NCBI GenBank assembly: GCA_003223065.1
Contig: QHXU01000153.1
Location: 1 to 10,507 of the forward strand
DNA length: 10,507 bases
Reading direction: 5' to 3'
DNA from: Acidobacteriota bacterium
GTDB lineage: Bacteria; Acidobacteriota; Terriglobia; Bryobacterales; Bryobacteraceae
Both the position numbers and the translations under genes were made by a program. The notes beneath the pieces were generated by a model. That model saw only the letters and a list, made by a program, of their open reading frames with translations. It made no database searches and had not been told where the DNA came from. This document shows, piece by piece, positions 1 to 5,278 of this stretch. Within the stretch, counting starts at the first letter, position 1. Every line of letters starts with the position of its first letter.

Positions 1-594
1 GTGTTCCCGTAGCTCTGCCGTGAACATCATGAGCGTTTCCCCTTTCCACAAAACGTCAACAAGACGTGTGCCGTTGAATGGACCGTCTATGACTATGACG
101 ATGGTCTTGGCGGGAACCGTGACTAGATGGGTCTTGCCATTAGTTGAAATGCCTGAGATGTCAGCACTGAGGCGGTAACGACAACCACGCAGATGATGAT
201 AGCCATTCATGGAATCTCCTTTTCCTATCGGATCTGATTCGATGGGAAGAGGAGTTCCGGTTTTCCGTACAACCCGTAAACGAATCCTGGCCTCACGGTG
301 GCTGACTTCCGCATTGCTGTCAAGAAAGCAAATATCCTGGTAGTGGACTACTTTGAAATCGTAGTGGGGTGCTTTGAAATCCGCGATCTCTTTCCCGTGT
401 TCGCGAAGATCCTCCATAAACATCATCCGGGGCTTGCCTTCCCAAGTGACGTCGATCATCCTACTGCTGTTGAACGTCTCAGAAAGAATTTCCACAATGG
501 CGTGTTTTGGAATCACAACCAGGACTCGCGGACCGTTGCTCGAGTGAATTCCAAGCGTGTCCGTTTTTATATAGAAGCGCTGGCCTTTTAGCAT
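1..594 (-). CDS. Hypothetical protein with two tandem copies of a small conserved domain (3' end beyond window)
   Basis: The minus strand is open without a stop from ATG at 594 to the window edge, 198 codons, so the protein is partial. SD AAAGGAG lies just upstream of this ATG. Residues 8-66 and 137-198 are clearly the same domain. Shared features are a beta-rich start, an Ile/Val-Pro turn (VVIPK / VTVPAK), Phe-Asn, then VDVxW or IDVTW, a Gly, Met-Met-Phe and LREH. The copies are joined by a linker of about 60 residues (FKAPHYDFKVVHYQ...). I recognise the unit as a roughly 70-residue hypothetical protein recurrent in Acidobacteriota, normally one per gene, with no known function. The second unit begins with Met129 behind a good in-frame SD, so a separate short product is possible. 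No signal peptide or membrane segment is visible. That this is a real gene is well supported by the internal homology; function is unknown. Confidence 0.75.
   Translation of the reverse strand, partial: MLKGQRFYIKTDTLGIHSSNGPRVLVVIPKHAIVEILSETFNSSRMIDVTWEGKPRMMFMEDLREHGKEIADFKAPHYDFKVVHYQDICFLDSNAEVSHREARIRLRVVRKTGTPLPIESDPIGKGDSMNGYHHLRGCRYRLSADISGISTNGKTHLVTVPAKTIVIVIDGPFNGTRLVDVLWKGETLMMFTAELREH
208..223 (-). promoter_or_regulatory. Internal ribosome binding site and in-frame ATG for second domain copy
   Basis: Read on the minus strand, AAAAGGAG is followed after five bases (ATTCC) by ATG at 210. This ATG is in frame with the upstream ATG at 594 (384 bases, 128 codons, no stop between). 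It falls exactly at the start of the second domain copy. Either this is a relic of two once-separate genes fused by loss of a stop codon, or both a long and a short protein are made. Which applies cannot be told from the sequence. Confidence 0.5.
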
Positions 595-673
595 TGGCGC
601 TCCTTTCTGCCGGGAGGGAAGAGGAACGCTCAGCGCTTACGGATCGACGAGGCTCTTAGGTCGAGGCCCTTCA

Positions 674-702
674 ACTATGGCACCATTCGGAGAGAAACGC
701 AA
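674..702 (-). promoter_or_regulatory. Candidate sigma-70-like promoter for the gene at 594
   Basis: On the minus strand TTGCGT (702-697) is followed after 17 bases by CATAGT (679-674). The -35 matches consensus at three positions and the -10 at four, with ideal spacing. The predicted transcript would carry a leader of about 75 bases before the ATG at 594. The match is modest and could be chance. Confidence 0.3.
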
Positions 703-900
703 CGGTGCTTGTTGGCGCCGATTTAGAACAGCAGCGATTTCGCCGGTTTTGACGCCATTGGAAGCGCCTTGAAAATCCCGCGCGAAGGGCGGAATTTACA
801 ATAACGGACAACGCTCGGCTTCCATTTCACGCTTAACCGCGACAGATTCGCCCGTCCCTCCGCTGACCTCCTCCACCGGCGGTGGCCCGGCGTCGAAGGG

Positions 901-933
901 CCAGTATATTCTCCACAGTAGTGCGTATACTGG
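901..933. repeat. Perfect 8-bp inverted repeat, operator-like
   Basis: CCAGTATA (901-908) and TATACTGG (926-933) are perfect reverse complements separated by 17 bases. Arm centres are 25 bp apart, a little over two helical turns. It lies about 150 bases before the LolA-like gene, just before a -10-like TACGAT at 946. The arms could bind a dimeric regulator or form a hairpin with a 17-base loop. There is no T-tract, so a terminator is unlikely. Confidence 0.45.
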
Positions 934-1081
934 GCGTATCCCGGCTACGATAGTGCCGTGACCTCAGGGAAGCATCGCCCTGACTTCAGCAGTGAACTGG
1001 TGGAACAAGAATTGTGAATGGCAAAGTGGTTACCCGCTCAATACGCCACCTCAGCAATTTCGTACACGTCTCGTGAGAACA

Positions 1082-1864
1082 ATGCCCTTTGCGTCTACGG
1101 CAATCCTCATCTGCTGCAAGCTGACAGTGCCGCATCTCTTCGCTGAAGAAGGAGATCCGATCACTATTACGACGGAATCGGTGGTTGCGCGGATGGTGCA
1201 GTCTAATCACACCCGAGATGTGCAATTGCGGGATTACACTTCAGTGCGACATTATTCGCTCAGGAATCAACGTTTCGACACACGCGCGACGATGACTGTG
1301 CGCATGACTTACCGTTTTCCAGGGCAAAAGCGATTCGAGGTTATGGAAGAATCCGGATCACCAACAGTTAGGAAGAAAGTGTTACGCCGAATGCTGGAAT
1401 CGGAGCTTGAGGCGAGTCGTGACGTTGCTCGACGAGAATCCACTCAGATCACACCGGCCAACTACACATTCAGGTTGGTTGGTAGCGAAACCGTTTCCGG
1501 CCGCCAGTGCTTCGTGCTGCAGGCCGACCCGAAAACCAGGAATCAGTTTTTGTTCAAAGGCCGGCTATGGGTAGACAGCGACGACTACGCGGTCACTCGG
1601 ATCGAAGGAACGCCAGCGCAGAATCCATCAATCTGGCTGCGCAAGACGACGTTTGTGCACCGGTACGAGAAATTCGGACCGTTTTGGTTAGCTGTTTCGA
1701 ATGAATCTCAGACGGAGGTGTTGGTGTTCGGACATACGGAATGCGGATCGAGTACTCGAACTACAGAATCAATGAGCAGGAATGACGGACCGCAAATGAT
1801 CGCGAGCGGTGCTTGCAGTGACTGGTGCACTTGTTCCGCAACACCGTTTTCAAACGATGTGTAG
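1082..1864 (+). CDS. LolA-like outer membrane lipoprotein-sorting / periplasmic protein with frameshifted C-terminus
   Basis: This is probably a periplasmic lipid- or lipoprotein-binding half-barrel protein of the LolA/LppX/COG2834 type. ATG at 1082 opens a signal-peptide-like stretch, hydrophobic over about residues 3-21 with LFA before the acidic EEGD start of the mature part. An in-frame GTG at 1073 adds an Arg; the frame is open back to GTG at 992, but that adds 30 polar residues. No strong SD is present at any of them. The mature part has the family pattern: an early 'ARM' helix, alternating strands, a middle KKVLRRMLESE helix, then RLWVDSDDYAVTRIEG and FVHRYEKFGPFWL. After VFGHTE the family-like ending (MRIEYSNYRINEQE, stop at 1783-1785) continues in another frame, as if one base were lost near 1739. 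The frame as it stands runs about 41 unrelated residues further and overlaps the convergent gene by 15 bases. Confidence 0.75.
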   Translation: MPFASTAILICCKLTVPHLFAEEGDPITITTESVVARMVQSNHTRDVQLRDYTSVRHYSLRNQRFDTRATMTVRMTYRFPGQKRFEVMEESGSPTVRKKVLRRMLESELEASRDVARRESTQITPANYTFRLVGSETVSGRQCFVLQADPKTRNQFLFKGRLWVDSDDYAVTRIEGTPAQNPSIWLRKTTFVHRYEKFGPFWLAVSNESQTEVLVFGHTECGSSTRTTESMSRNDGPQMIASGACSDWCTCSATPFSNDV

Positions 1865-2290
1865 ACTCTCCCGAATGCTCCCCTCGCCCGAGCTCTTTAA
1901 CAGAACCAACGAGGCTGCAAAGAAGACCACGCTGGCCAGGACTAGGCCGAGTTGCGTGCCGCCGGCCAGCACAAACACGGGAACGATCGGATTGTAGAGC
2001 AGAGCCAGCCCGATGAACACCGCCGCCCAAACGTGCGCACGTTGTCCGATTGCCTGTCGCGCGACCCAAAGTGCGCCGGCAGCGACTGCGAATCGTACGA
2101 AGATGCCGTAATCCGTCACGTGACTCCAAAGCGCCGCAGTGAGGAGCAGCACGGTGATGGAAGCCCATTTGACCAACTTCGTGCGCATGGCTGCGCCCTG
2201 CATTTCCTGGAGTTGGTTCCTTCTTTGCCACGCCCGCCACATGCGTTGTTGGGCCCTCTTCTCCTGAGTTTGCGCAGGGAAACGATTCAT
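1850..2290 (-). CDS. Four-helix small membrane protein, DUF6804-like
   Basis: This is a 146-residue inner-membrane protein of unknown function. The ATG at 2290 is chosen because GGAGGT lies six bases upstream. An ATG 34 codons later would match the length of the paralogue at 3912 but has no good SD. Residues 1-35 are a polar, Arg/Gln/Trp-rich extension. Four hydrophobic segments follow at roughly 39-56, 61-79, 87-108 and 113-132. The signature W-A-x-V-F...L-L-Y-N-P-I-V-P in the third segment is shared with the protein at 3912-4253, and KW near the start of the first is also common to both. The NPIVP motif recalls the DUF6804 family; that assignment is from memory. It lies 128 bases downstream of the XRE regulator on the same strand and is probably co-transcribed with it. 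It converges on the LolA-like gene. Confidence 0.75.
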   Translation of the reverse strand: MNRFPAQTQEKRAQQRMWRAWQRRNQLQEMQGAAMRTKLVKWASITVLLLTAALWSHVTDYGIFVRFAVAAGALWVARQAIGQRAHVWAAVFIGLALLYNPIVPVFVLAGGTQLGLVLASVVFFAASLVLLKSSGEGSIRESLHIV

Positions 2291-2418
2291 GGTACACCTC
2301 CAGTGACCTTGATTGGCTAAGGGGAAAAGTCCGGCACCCTGCCTTAGTGCAGAGCGCCCGAAGAGTGGGCGGGACTGCTCGTCTCCGCCTTCCAGTATGG
2401 ACCCGTGTGCCTCCTCGG

Positions 2419-3297
2419 TCAATGCAATTCCTTCGGCGCTTCTGGACCGGAGAAATGAAGAGGGTCTCTCAGGTTCTGCAGCTCACGGTAATAATAAAGC
2501 GGCGCCGGCCGCTTTTCTTTGAACCTTAGCCTCTTGAGAAATTCGATTTCCTCATCGGTAGCATCACCGCTGAGGTGTTGATCCTTGAGGAATTCCTCAA
2601 GACCCGGCTCTATATCGAAGGGCCGTTCCGGTTCCACCTCGACGAACTCAAATCTCTTTAGGTGTCCAAGCGCCAGCCTGCGGTTTAGCACCAGCTCTAT
2701 GCAAAAAGTCTCGACGTCAATGTCCCAAGACTCAATCAGCGGATCCAGGAAGGAGACGCAGTTTTCAACCGACACGCTGAACACATCCGTATCCAGGAAC
2801 TCGAGAATCACGACGCGCATTTCCTCATAGCTCCGGTCGCAGAGTCGAGCCACCAGGCGGAGCCAGTTTTCACTTTCCAATTCCTCCTTGGCGACTCTCT
2901 TCGCCACGTCCAAAAGCTTTTGCGTGACCAGGCGTTCGAGCGCGCCGAAAGGCTCCTTTTCAAAAATTCCGCGTATCTGTTTTTGTTTGTTGGGCTCGCA
3001 CTTGTGCAGAATTAACTCTCGACAGTCTTTGAACAAGGGCCTTGGCGGCTCCGCCACTTTTTTCTTCAACTCCTCCTGACGCTGAAGGTCAGCCAACTTC
3101 GAAAGTTCGCCGCCCGGGAGTCTCAACAACTTACCCATCTTGTCGTAGATGTCTGTGCGGCCGGGCGCGGGAGGAGCCTTCTTCCTGGCCAGCAACTGTG
3201 AAATGTAGGATTCGGTAACCTGAGCAGCAGCAGCCAGATCTTTCTGCTCAAGCCCGAGTTCCCTCAAGCGGTGTCTGATCACCAGAGGAACGTCCAT
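2419..3297 (-). CDS. XRE-family helix-turn-helix transcriptional regulator
   Basis: A 292-residue cytoplasmic DNA-binding protein. Residues about 6-40 form an XRE/Cro-C1 helix-turn-helix: IRHRLRELGLEQKDLAAAA, then VTESYISQLLARKK, where the SYISQLL recognition helix is typical. The rest of a lambda-repressor-like fold continues to about residue 70. The long acidic and helical C-terminal part (about 78-292, with many Glu, Leu and Arg residues) matches no domain I know. It lacks a LexA/C1 autoprotease motif and a PAS or cupin pattern. SD AAAGGAG lies about ten bases before the ATG. The gene is divergent from the plus-strand operon at 3504, and the shared gap contains repeated ACTTG...CAAGT sites 32-88 bases from its start, the usual arrangement for an autoregulator that also controls its neighbour. 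HTH assignment is firm; the targets are inferred. Confidence 0.85.
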   Translation of the reverse strand: MDVPLVIRHRLRELGLEQKDLAAAAQVTESYISQLLARKKAPPAPGRTDIYDKMGKLLRLPGGELSKLADLQRQEELKKKVAEPPRPLFKDCRELILHKCEPNKQKQIRGIFEKEPFGALERLVTQKLLDVAKRVAKEELESENWLRLVARLCDRSYEEMRVVILEFLDTDVFSVSVENCVSFLDPLIESWDIDVETFCIELVLNRRLALGHLKRFEFVEVEPERPFDIEPGLEEFLKDQHLSGDATDEEIEFLKRLRFKEKRPAPLYYYRELQNLRDPLHFSGPEAPKELH

Positions 3298-3328
3298 TCA
3301 ATAATGGTCTCCTTTCGATGGATGCTTA

Positions 3329-3385
3329 ACTTGTGCAAGTAAAGCAACTTGACCTACTATGGCAGATTCGGCTTGACAAGTAAAG
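3329..3385. repeat. Tandem operator-like repeats CTTG-CAAGTAAAG, 41 bp apart
   Basis: CAAGTAAAG occurs at 3336-3344 and 3377-3385, each preceded by an inverted CTTG, giving ACTTG-TG-CAAGT at 3329-3340 and CTTG-A-CAAG at 3372-3380. The similarity extends downstream (ACTTGACCTACTATGG against AGTTAACCTATCATAG), so the whole unit of about 35-41 bp is an imperfect tandem duplication. The two sites are close to four helical turns apart. The second overlaps the -35 of the plus promoter. These are the natural candidate binding sites for the XRE protein encoded at 2419-3297; binding itself is inferred. Confidence 0.55.
3356..3384 (-). promoter_or_regulatory. Candidate promoter for the XRE regulator
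   Basis: On the minus strand TTTACT (3384-3379) is followed after 17 bases by CATAGT (3361-3356); each box matches consensus at four of six positions. Its -35 lies inside the spacer of the plus-strand promoter, so the two promoters would compete or be jointly blocked by one bound regulator. The first operator-like site (3329-3344) would fall just downstream of the start point. This promoter is weaker than the plus one. Confidence 0.35.
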
Positions 3386-3401
3386 ACAGTTAACCTATCA
3401 T
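3373..3401 (+). promoter_or_regulatory. Strong sigma-70-like promoter of the chaperonin-containing operon
   Basis: TTGACA (3373-3378), a 17-base spacer and TATCAT (3396-3401) form a near-consensus sigma-70 promoter. The -35 and the start of the spacer lie within the second CTTG-A-CAAGTAAAG site, so a bound regulator would be expected to exclude polymerase. The start point should fall near 3407-3409, leaving a leader of almost 100 bases before the first structural gene at 3504. Confidence 0.65.
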
Positions 3402-3406
3402 AGTTA

Positions 3407-3448
3407 ATGACTGAGCACTCCTGCCCACTCGCAGATGACCTGAACTAA
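3407..3448 (+). other. Possible leaderless 13-codon mini-ORF in the operon leader
   Basis: An ATG at 3407 lies five bases after the -10 box, so it would be at or within a base or two of the transcript's first base. It opens a 13-codon frame (MTEHSCPLADDLN) with TAA at 3446-3448. The stop codon lies in the six-base loop of the hairpin at 3432-3461. Ribosomes translating it would melt the hairpin's left arm. It may be a leader peptide or a chance frame; there is no run of one amino acid as in classical attenuators. Confidence 0.25.
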
Positions 3449-3461
3449 GTCAGGTGATCTG
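3432..3461 (+). promoter_or_regulatory. Long leader hairpin / palindrome
   Basis: CAGATGACCTGA (3432-3443) and TCAGGTGATCTG (3450-3461) pair at 11 of 12 positions around the loop ACTAAG. The structure lies between the promoter and the SD of the gene at 3504. No T-tract follows, so it is not an obvious rho-independent terminator. It could be an mRNA-stabilising or translation-dependent leader structure, or, as DNA, a palindromic protein-binding site. Confidence 0.55.
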
Positions 3462-3503
3462 ATGCTCCCCCCTTAGAAAGCACGACAACCGAGGAGGTTG
3501 ATA

Positions 3504-3824
3504 ATGTTTGCTCGCAATATCTCTATCCGTCTGAAGCCCAACAGCGTTGCGGAGTTTACCCAACTGATCGAGAATGAAGCCCTTCCTATGCTTCGAAAAC
3601 AAAAAGGGTTCCGTGACGAAATAACGTTGGTCGCCCCTGACGGACGAGAAGCCGTCGGCATCAGTTTGTGGGATCAGAAAGAGAACGCCGAGGTCTATAG
3701 CCGGGATGCTTATCCCGAACTATTGAAGGCCCTGGGGAAAGCGGTTGAGGGAACTCCTCAGGTGCGCACCTACGAGGTTTGCAACTCGACATTCCACAAG
3801 ATTGCGACTCAAGTTGCGGCTTGA
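3504..3824 (+). CDS. ABM-like (dimeric alpha-beta barrel) protein
   Basis: A 106-residue cytoplasmic protein. The ATG at 3504 is chosen because GGAGG lies six bases upstream; an in-frame TTG two codons earlier lies inside that SD. The pattern resembles the antibiotic-biosynthesis-monooxygenase (ABM) ferredoxin-like fold: an N-terminal strand (FARNISIRLKP), a helix (SVAEFTQLIENEALPMLRKQ), the 'KGFRDEITLV' strand, then 'AVGISLWDQKENAEVY' and a further helix (PELLKAL). KGF followed by a strand and W-x-x-x-E-x-A are typical of ABM proteins, which are often heme-degrading or quinone-forming oxygenases or non-catalytic dimers. No catalytic role can be assigned here. It is the first gene after the XRE-facing promoter and lies 87 bases before the membrane protein gene. 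The fold is moderately supported; substrate unknown. Confidence 0.75.
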   Translation: MFARNISIRLKPNSVAEFTQLIENEALPMLRKQKGFRDEITLVAPDGREAVGISLWDQKENAEVYSRDAYPELLKALGKAVEGTPQVRTYEVCNSTFHKIATQVAA

Positions 3825-3847
3825 GGCTGACCGGTCATTCGTTGAAG

Positions 3848-3867
3848 AGGGCGGCCCAGTCCGCCCT
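3848..3867 (+). terminator. GC-rich intercistronic hairpin, possible weak terminator or attenuator
   Basis: AGGGCGG (3848-3854) and CCGCCCT (3861-3867) pair perfectly around the loop CCCAGT, 24 bases after the stop of the ABM-like gene. It is followed by TTTCTGGTTC, a poor T-tract. Partial termination here would make the first gene more abundant than the rest of the operon; the structure could equally protect mRNA ends. Confidence 0.4.
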
Positions 3868-3911
3868 TTCTGGTTCGGCGAAAAAGAACAAAAAAGGAAA
3901 CGAGGTTTCCA

Positions 3912-4253
3912 ATGCTCGCGACAATCGTAAAGTGGGTTTCCATGGCGGCCCTACTCATGACGGCAATGTTTTGGAACACTGCGCCGGATTATCAGCTCCT
4001 CTTGGCTTTCGTGGTTTGCATGGGCGCCATCATCGTCTTCCATCAGGCTGTTCGGGCGAGGGAGTATCCTTGGGCGACCGTCTTTCTTGTGGTCGCGGTT
4101 CTTTTCAATCCCATCGTGCTCGTTCTTAAGCCTTCTGGCACTTTTTCCCGCCTGACGGTCCTGGTTTGCGTCGCGCTGTTTGCGATCTCCTTGGCCGCGG
4201 TGAAGAAGCAACCGTTACTCTTTATCCCGTCAATCACCGGACGGAACCCGTGA
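3912..4253 (+). CDS. Four-helix small membrane protein, DUF6804-like paralogue
   Basis: A 113-residue inner-membrane protein, paralogous to the one at 1850-2290 but without its 35-residue polar N-terminal extension. SD-like GAGG lies seven bases before the ATG. Hydrophobic segments span roughly residues 5-21, 26-46, 53-73 and 80-98. The shared signature is present: KW near residue 8, an A-x-D-Y loop, then W-A-T-V-F and LFNPIVLVL in the third segment. A short basic tail ends the protein. Function is unknown. Its location between an ABM-like gene and a KOW-like gene, with a copy beside the regulator, suggests that membrane-protein copies belong to the same regulated system. The paralogy is directly visible in the aligned motifs; the family name is from memory. 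Confidence 0.78.
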   Translation: MLATIVKWVSMAALLMTAMFWNTAPDYQLLLAFVVCMGAIIVFHQAVRAREYPWATVFLVVAVLFNPIVLVLKPSGTFSRLTVLVCVALFAISLAAVKKQPLLFIPSITGRNP

Positions 4254-4302
4254 AGCGAGTCTCTGTAAGACGGCGTGATGGCCGCCTGGAGGAGCATATC
4301 AA

Positions 4303-4506
4303 ATGATCAGCAATCGTCCGGTTAACAACCCCGAATTCCGGCTGGGTGACAAGGTGGTCTTGGCCGAAGGCACATATCAAGGCACGCCTGGAGTGTTCCT
4401 CAGGTTAAGGGAGGACGTCAACTGGGCGGACATCCAGGAACTCAACGGCAGGATCCGAGCTCACCCGATGAGGTGGTTGCAGCATTCGCTTCTCTGCCTC
4501 GCCTGA
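4303..4506 (+). CDS. Small KOW/SH3-like conserved hypothetical protein
   Basis: A 67-residue protein with a strong SD (GGAGGAG) before its ATG. The central segment FRLGDKVVLAEG-TYQGTPGVFLRL (about residues 12-35) has the basic-strand, Gly-rich turn and hydrophobic-strand pattern of a KOW/SH3-like barrel, as in NusG or ribosomal L24-type proteins. The following NWADIQELNG-x-RxHPMRWLQH is a conserved tail I associate with Acidobacteriota homologues. It could bind nucleic acid or protein, but no role is known. It lies 49 bases after the membrane-protein gene and 13 bases before the exported-protein gene, so co-transcription and possibly coupling are likely. Confidence 0.72.
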   Translation: MISNRPVNNPEFRLGDKVVLAEGTYQGTPGVFLRLREDVNWADIQELNGRIRAHPMRWLQHSLLCLA

Positions 4507-4519
4507 AGGAGCACACAAA

Positions 4520-5200
4520 ATGATAAGCGCTCGTATTCTCTCAATTTCGATTCAGTGGGCCGCGCTTGCGGCGCCGCTGCTATGCGCGGGAGACCTCTCC
4601 AGCTATCGCGAGTTTCAATTTGGAATGGACCTGCCCGCAGTAGTGAAACTGGTAGGGATGAACTCGTCTGAGGCCAAGGTGATCCATCAACGTCCAGAGC
4701 TGATTCAAGAACTGGACTGGCGGCCGAGTCGAATTCCCGGATCCTCCCCCGACGCGGACTCCGTGAAAAGCATCGTGTTCAGCTTTTGCAACGGCGCGCT
4801 CTTTCGAATGGTCGTGAATTATGACCGCTATAAGACTGAAGGATTGACGGTTGAGGATATGGTCGAAGCTATTTCGGCGAACTACGGCACTGCCACAAGG
4901 CCTCCTGCGGAGATCATGTTCCCTTCGATCTATAACGAAAGCGTGAAGGTGATGGCACGGTGGGAAGACTCGCAGTACTCGTTCAACCTCGTCCGTTCCT
5001 CCTACCAGCTTAGTTTTGGAATGGTTGTGTATTCGAAACAGCTGGATGCCCTGGCCCAAGCGGCCATCACTGAGGCGCGCCGGCTGGACCAACAAGAGGC
5101 TCCCCAGAAGGAACTCGAGCTTCGCCAGAAGCAGCAGGCGGACAGCCGGGTTCTGCTCGAAAAGGCGCGGCTCACCAACAAGCCGAGCTTCCGTCCTTAA
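4520..5200 (+). CDS. Exported hypothetical protein with charged C-terminal helix
   Basis: A 226-residue protein predicted to be secreted to the periplasm. AAGGAG overlaps the previous stop and lies about eight bases before the ATG. Residues 1-23 look like a signal peptide (Arg5, hydrophobic core SISIQWAALAAPLL, cleavage near C-A-G-D). There is no proper lipobox, since the residues before Cys are Pro-Leu-Leu. The mature part begins with SSYREFQFGMDLPAVVKLVGM, a start I have seen in acidobacterial hypothetical proteins, followed by alternating strands (KSIVFSFCNGALFRMVVNY, KVMARWEDSQYSFNLV). About residues 172-220 form a Glu/Gln/Arg-rich helix that may be a coiled coil. No enzyme motif is seen. 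It is the fourth gene of the operon. Confidence 0.72.
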   Translation: MISARILSISIQWAALAAPLLCAGDLSSYREFQFGMDLPAVVKLVGMNSSEAKVIHQRPELIQELDWRPSRIPGSSPDADSVKSIVFSFCNGALFRMVVNYDRYKTEGLTVEDMVEAISANYGTATRPPAEIMFPSIYNESVKVMARWEDSQYSFNLVRSSYQLSFGMVVYSKQLDALAQAAITEARRLDQQEAPQKELELRQKQQADSRVLLEKARLTNKPSFRP

Positions 5201-5218
5201 CCGAAGGCTGCCACGAAG

Positions 5219-5237
5219 GCCGGTTAATTCAACCGGC
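5219..5237 (+). repeat. Intercistronic hairpin
   Basis: GCCGGTT (5219-5225) and AACCGGC (5231-5237) pair perfectly around AATTC, 19 bases after the stop of the exported-protein gene. No T-tract follows on either strand. It is likely an mRNA structure separating two cistrons, for stability or processing, rather than a terminator. Confidence 0.45.
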
Positions 5238-5278
5238 AAATGGGGAAAGGACCCAGGAACCTGAAGCGGACTAACAAA

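Larger units (their letters stand above)
595..1081. other. Intergenic region between divergent genes, no gene seen
   Basis: These 487 bases separate the minus-strand gene starting at 594 from the plus-strand gene starting near 1082. No reading frame has family-like content. The region holds a weak minus-strand promoter candidate (674-702), a perfect 13-base GC-rich palindrome at 873-885, an 8-bp perfect inverted repeat at 901-933, and a -10-like TACGAT at 946-951 on the plus strand with no good -35 in front. A plus-strand GTG at 958, six bases after that box, opens only a 19-codon frame ending at 1017. Confidence 0.5.

Noticed and set aside
298..591. Plus-strand frame of 97 codons
   Set aside because: It is the complement of the minus-strand two-domain gene, whose two copies resemble each other at protein level; the plus-strand translation shows no such internal homology.
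873..885. Perfect 13-base palindrome CCACCGGCGGTGG
   Set aside because: Short and GC-only in a GC-rich setting, with no nearby promoter element or repeat of it; chance is a sufficient explanation.
958..1017. GTG-started 19-codon frame after a TACGAT box
   Set aside because: It is out of frame with the LolA-like gene, has no family content and lacks a -35; unlike the one at 3407 it has no associated hairpin.
2290..2529. Plus-strand frames across the gap and the end of the XRE gene
   Set aside because: They run antisense to the regulator and membrane-protein genes with Arg/Ser-rich, unstructured translations typical of shadow frames.
3407..3440. CIRCE-like heat-shock element (TGAGCACTC) in the operon leader
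   Set aside because: Only the left half resembles TTAGCACTC; nine bases on there is no GAGTGCTAA, so the inverted repeat needed for HrcA is missing.
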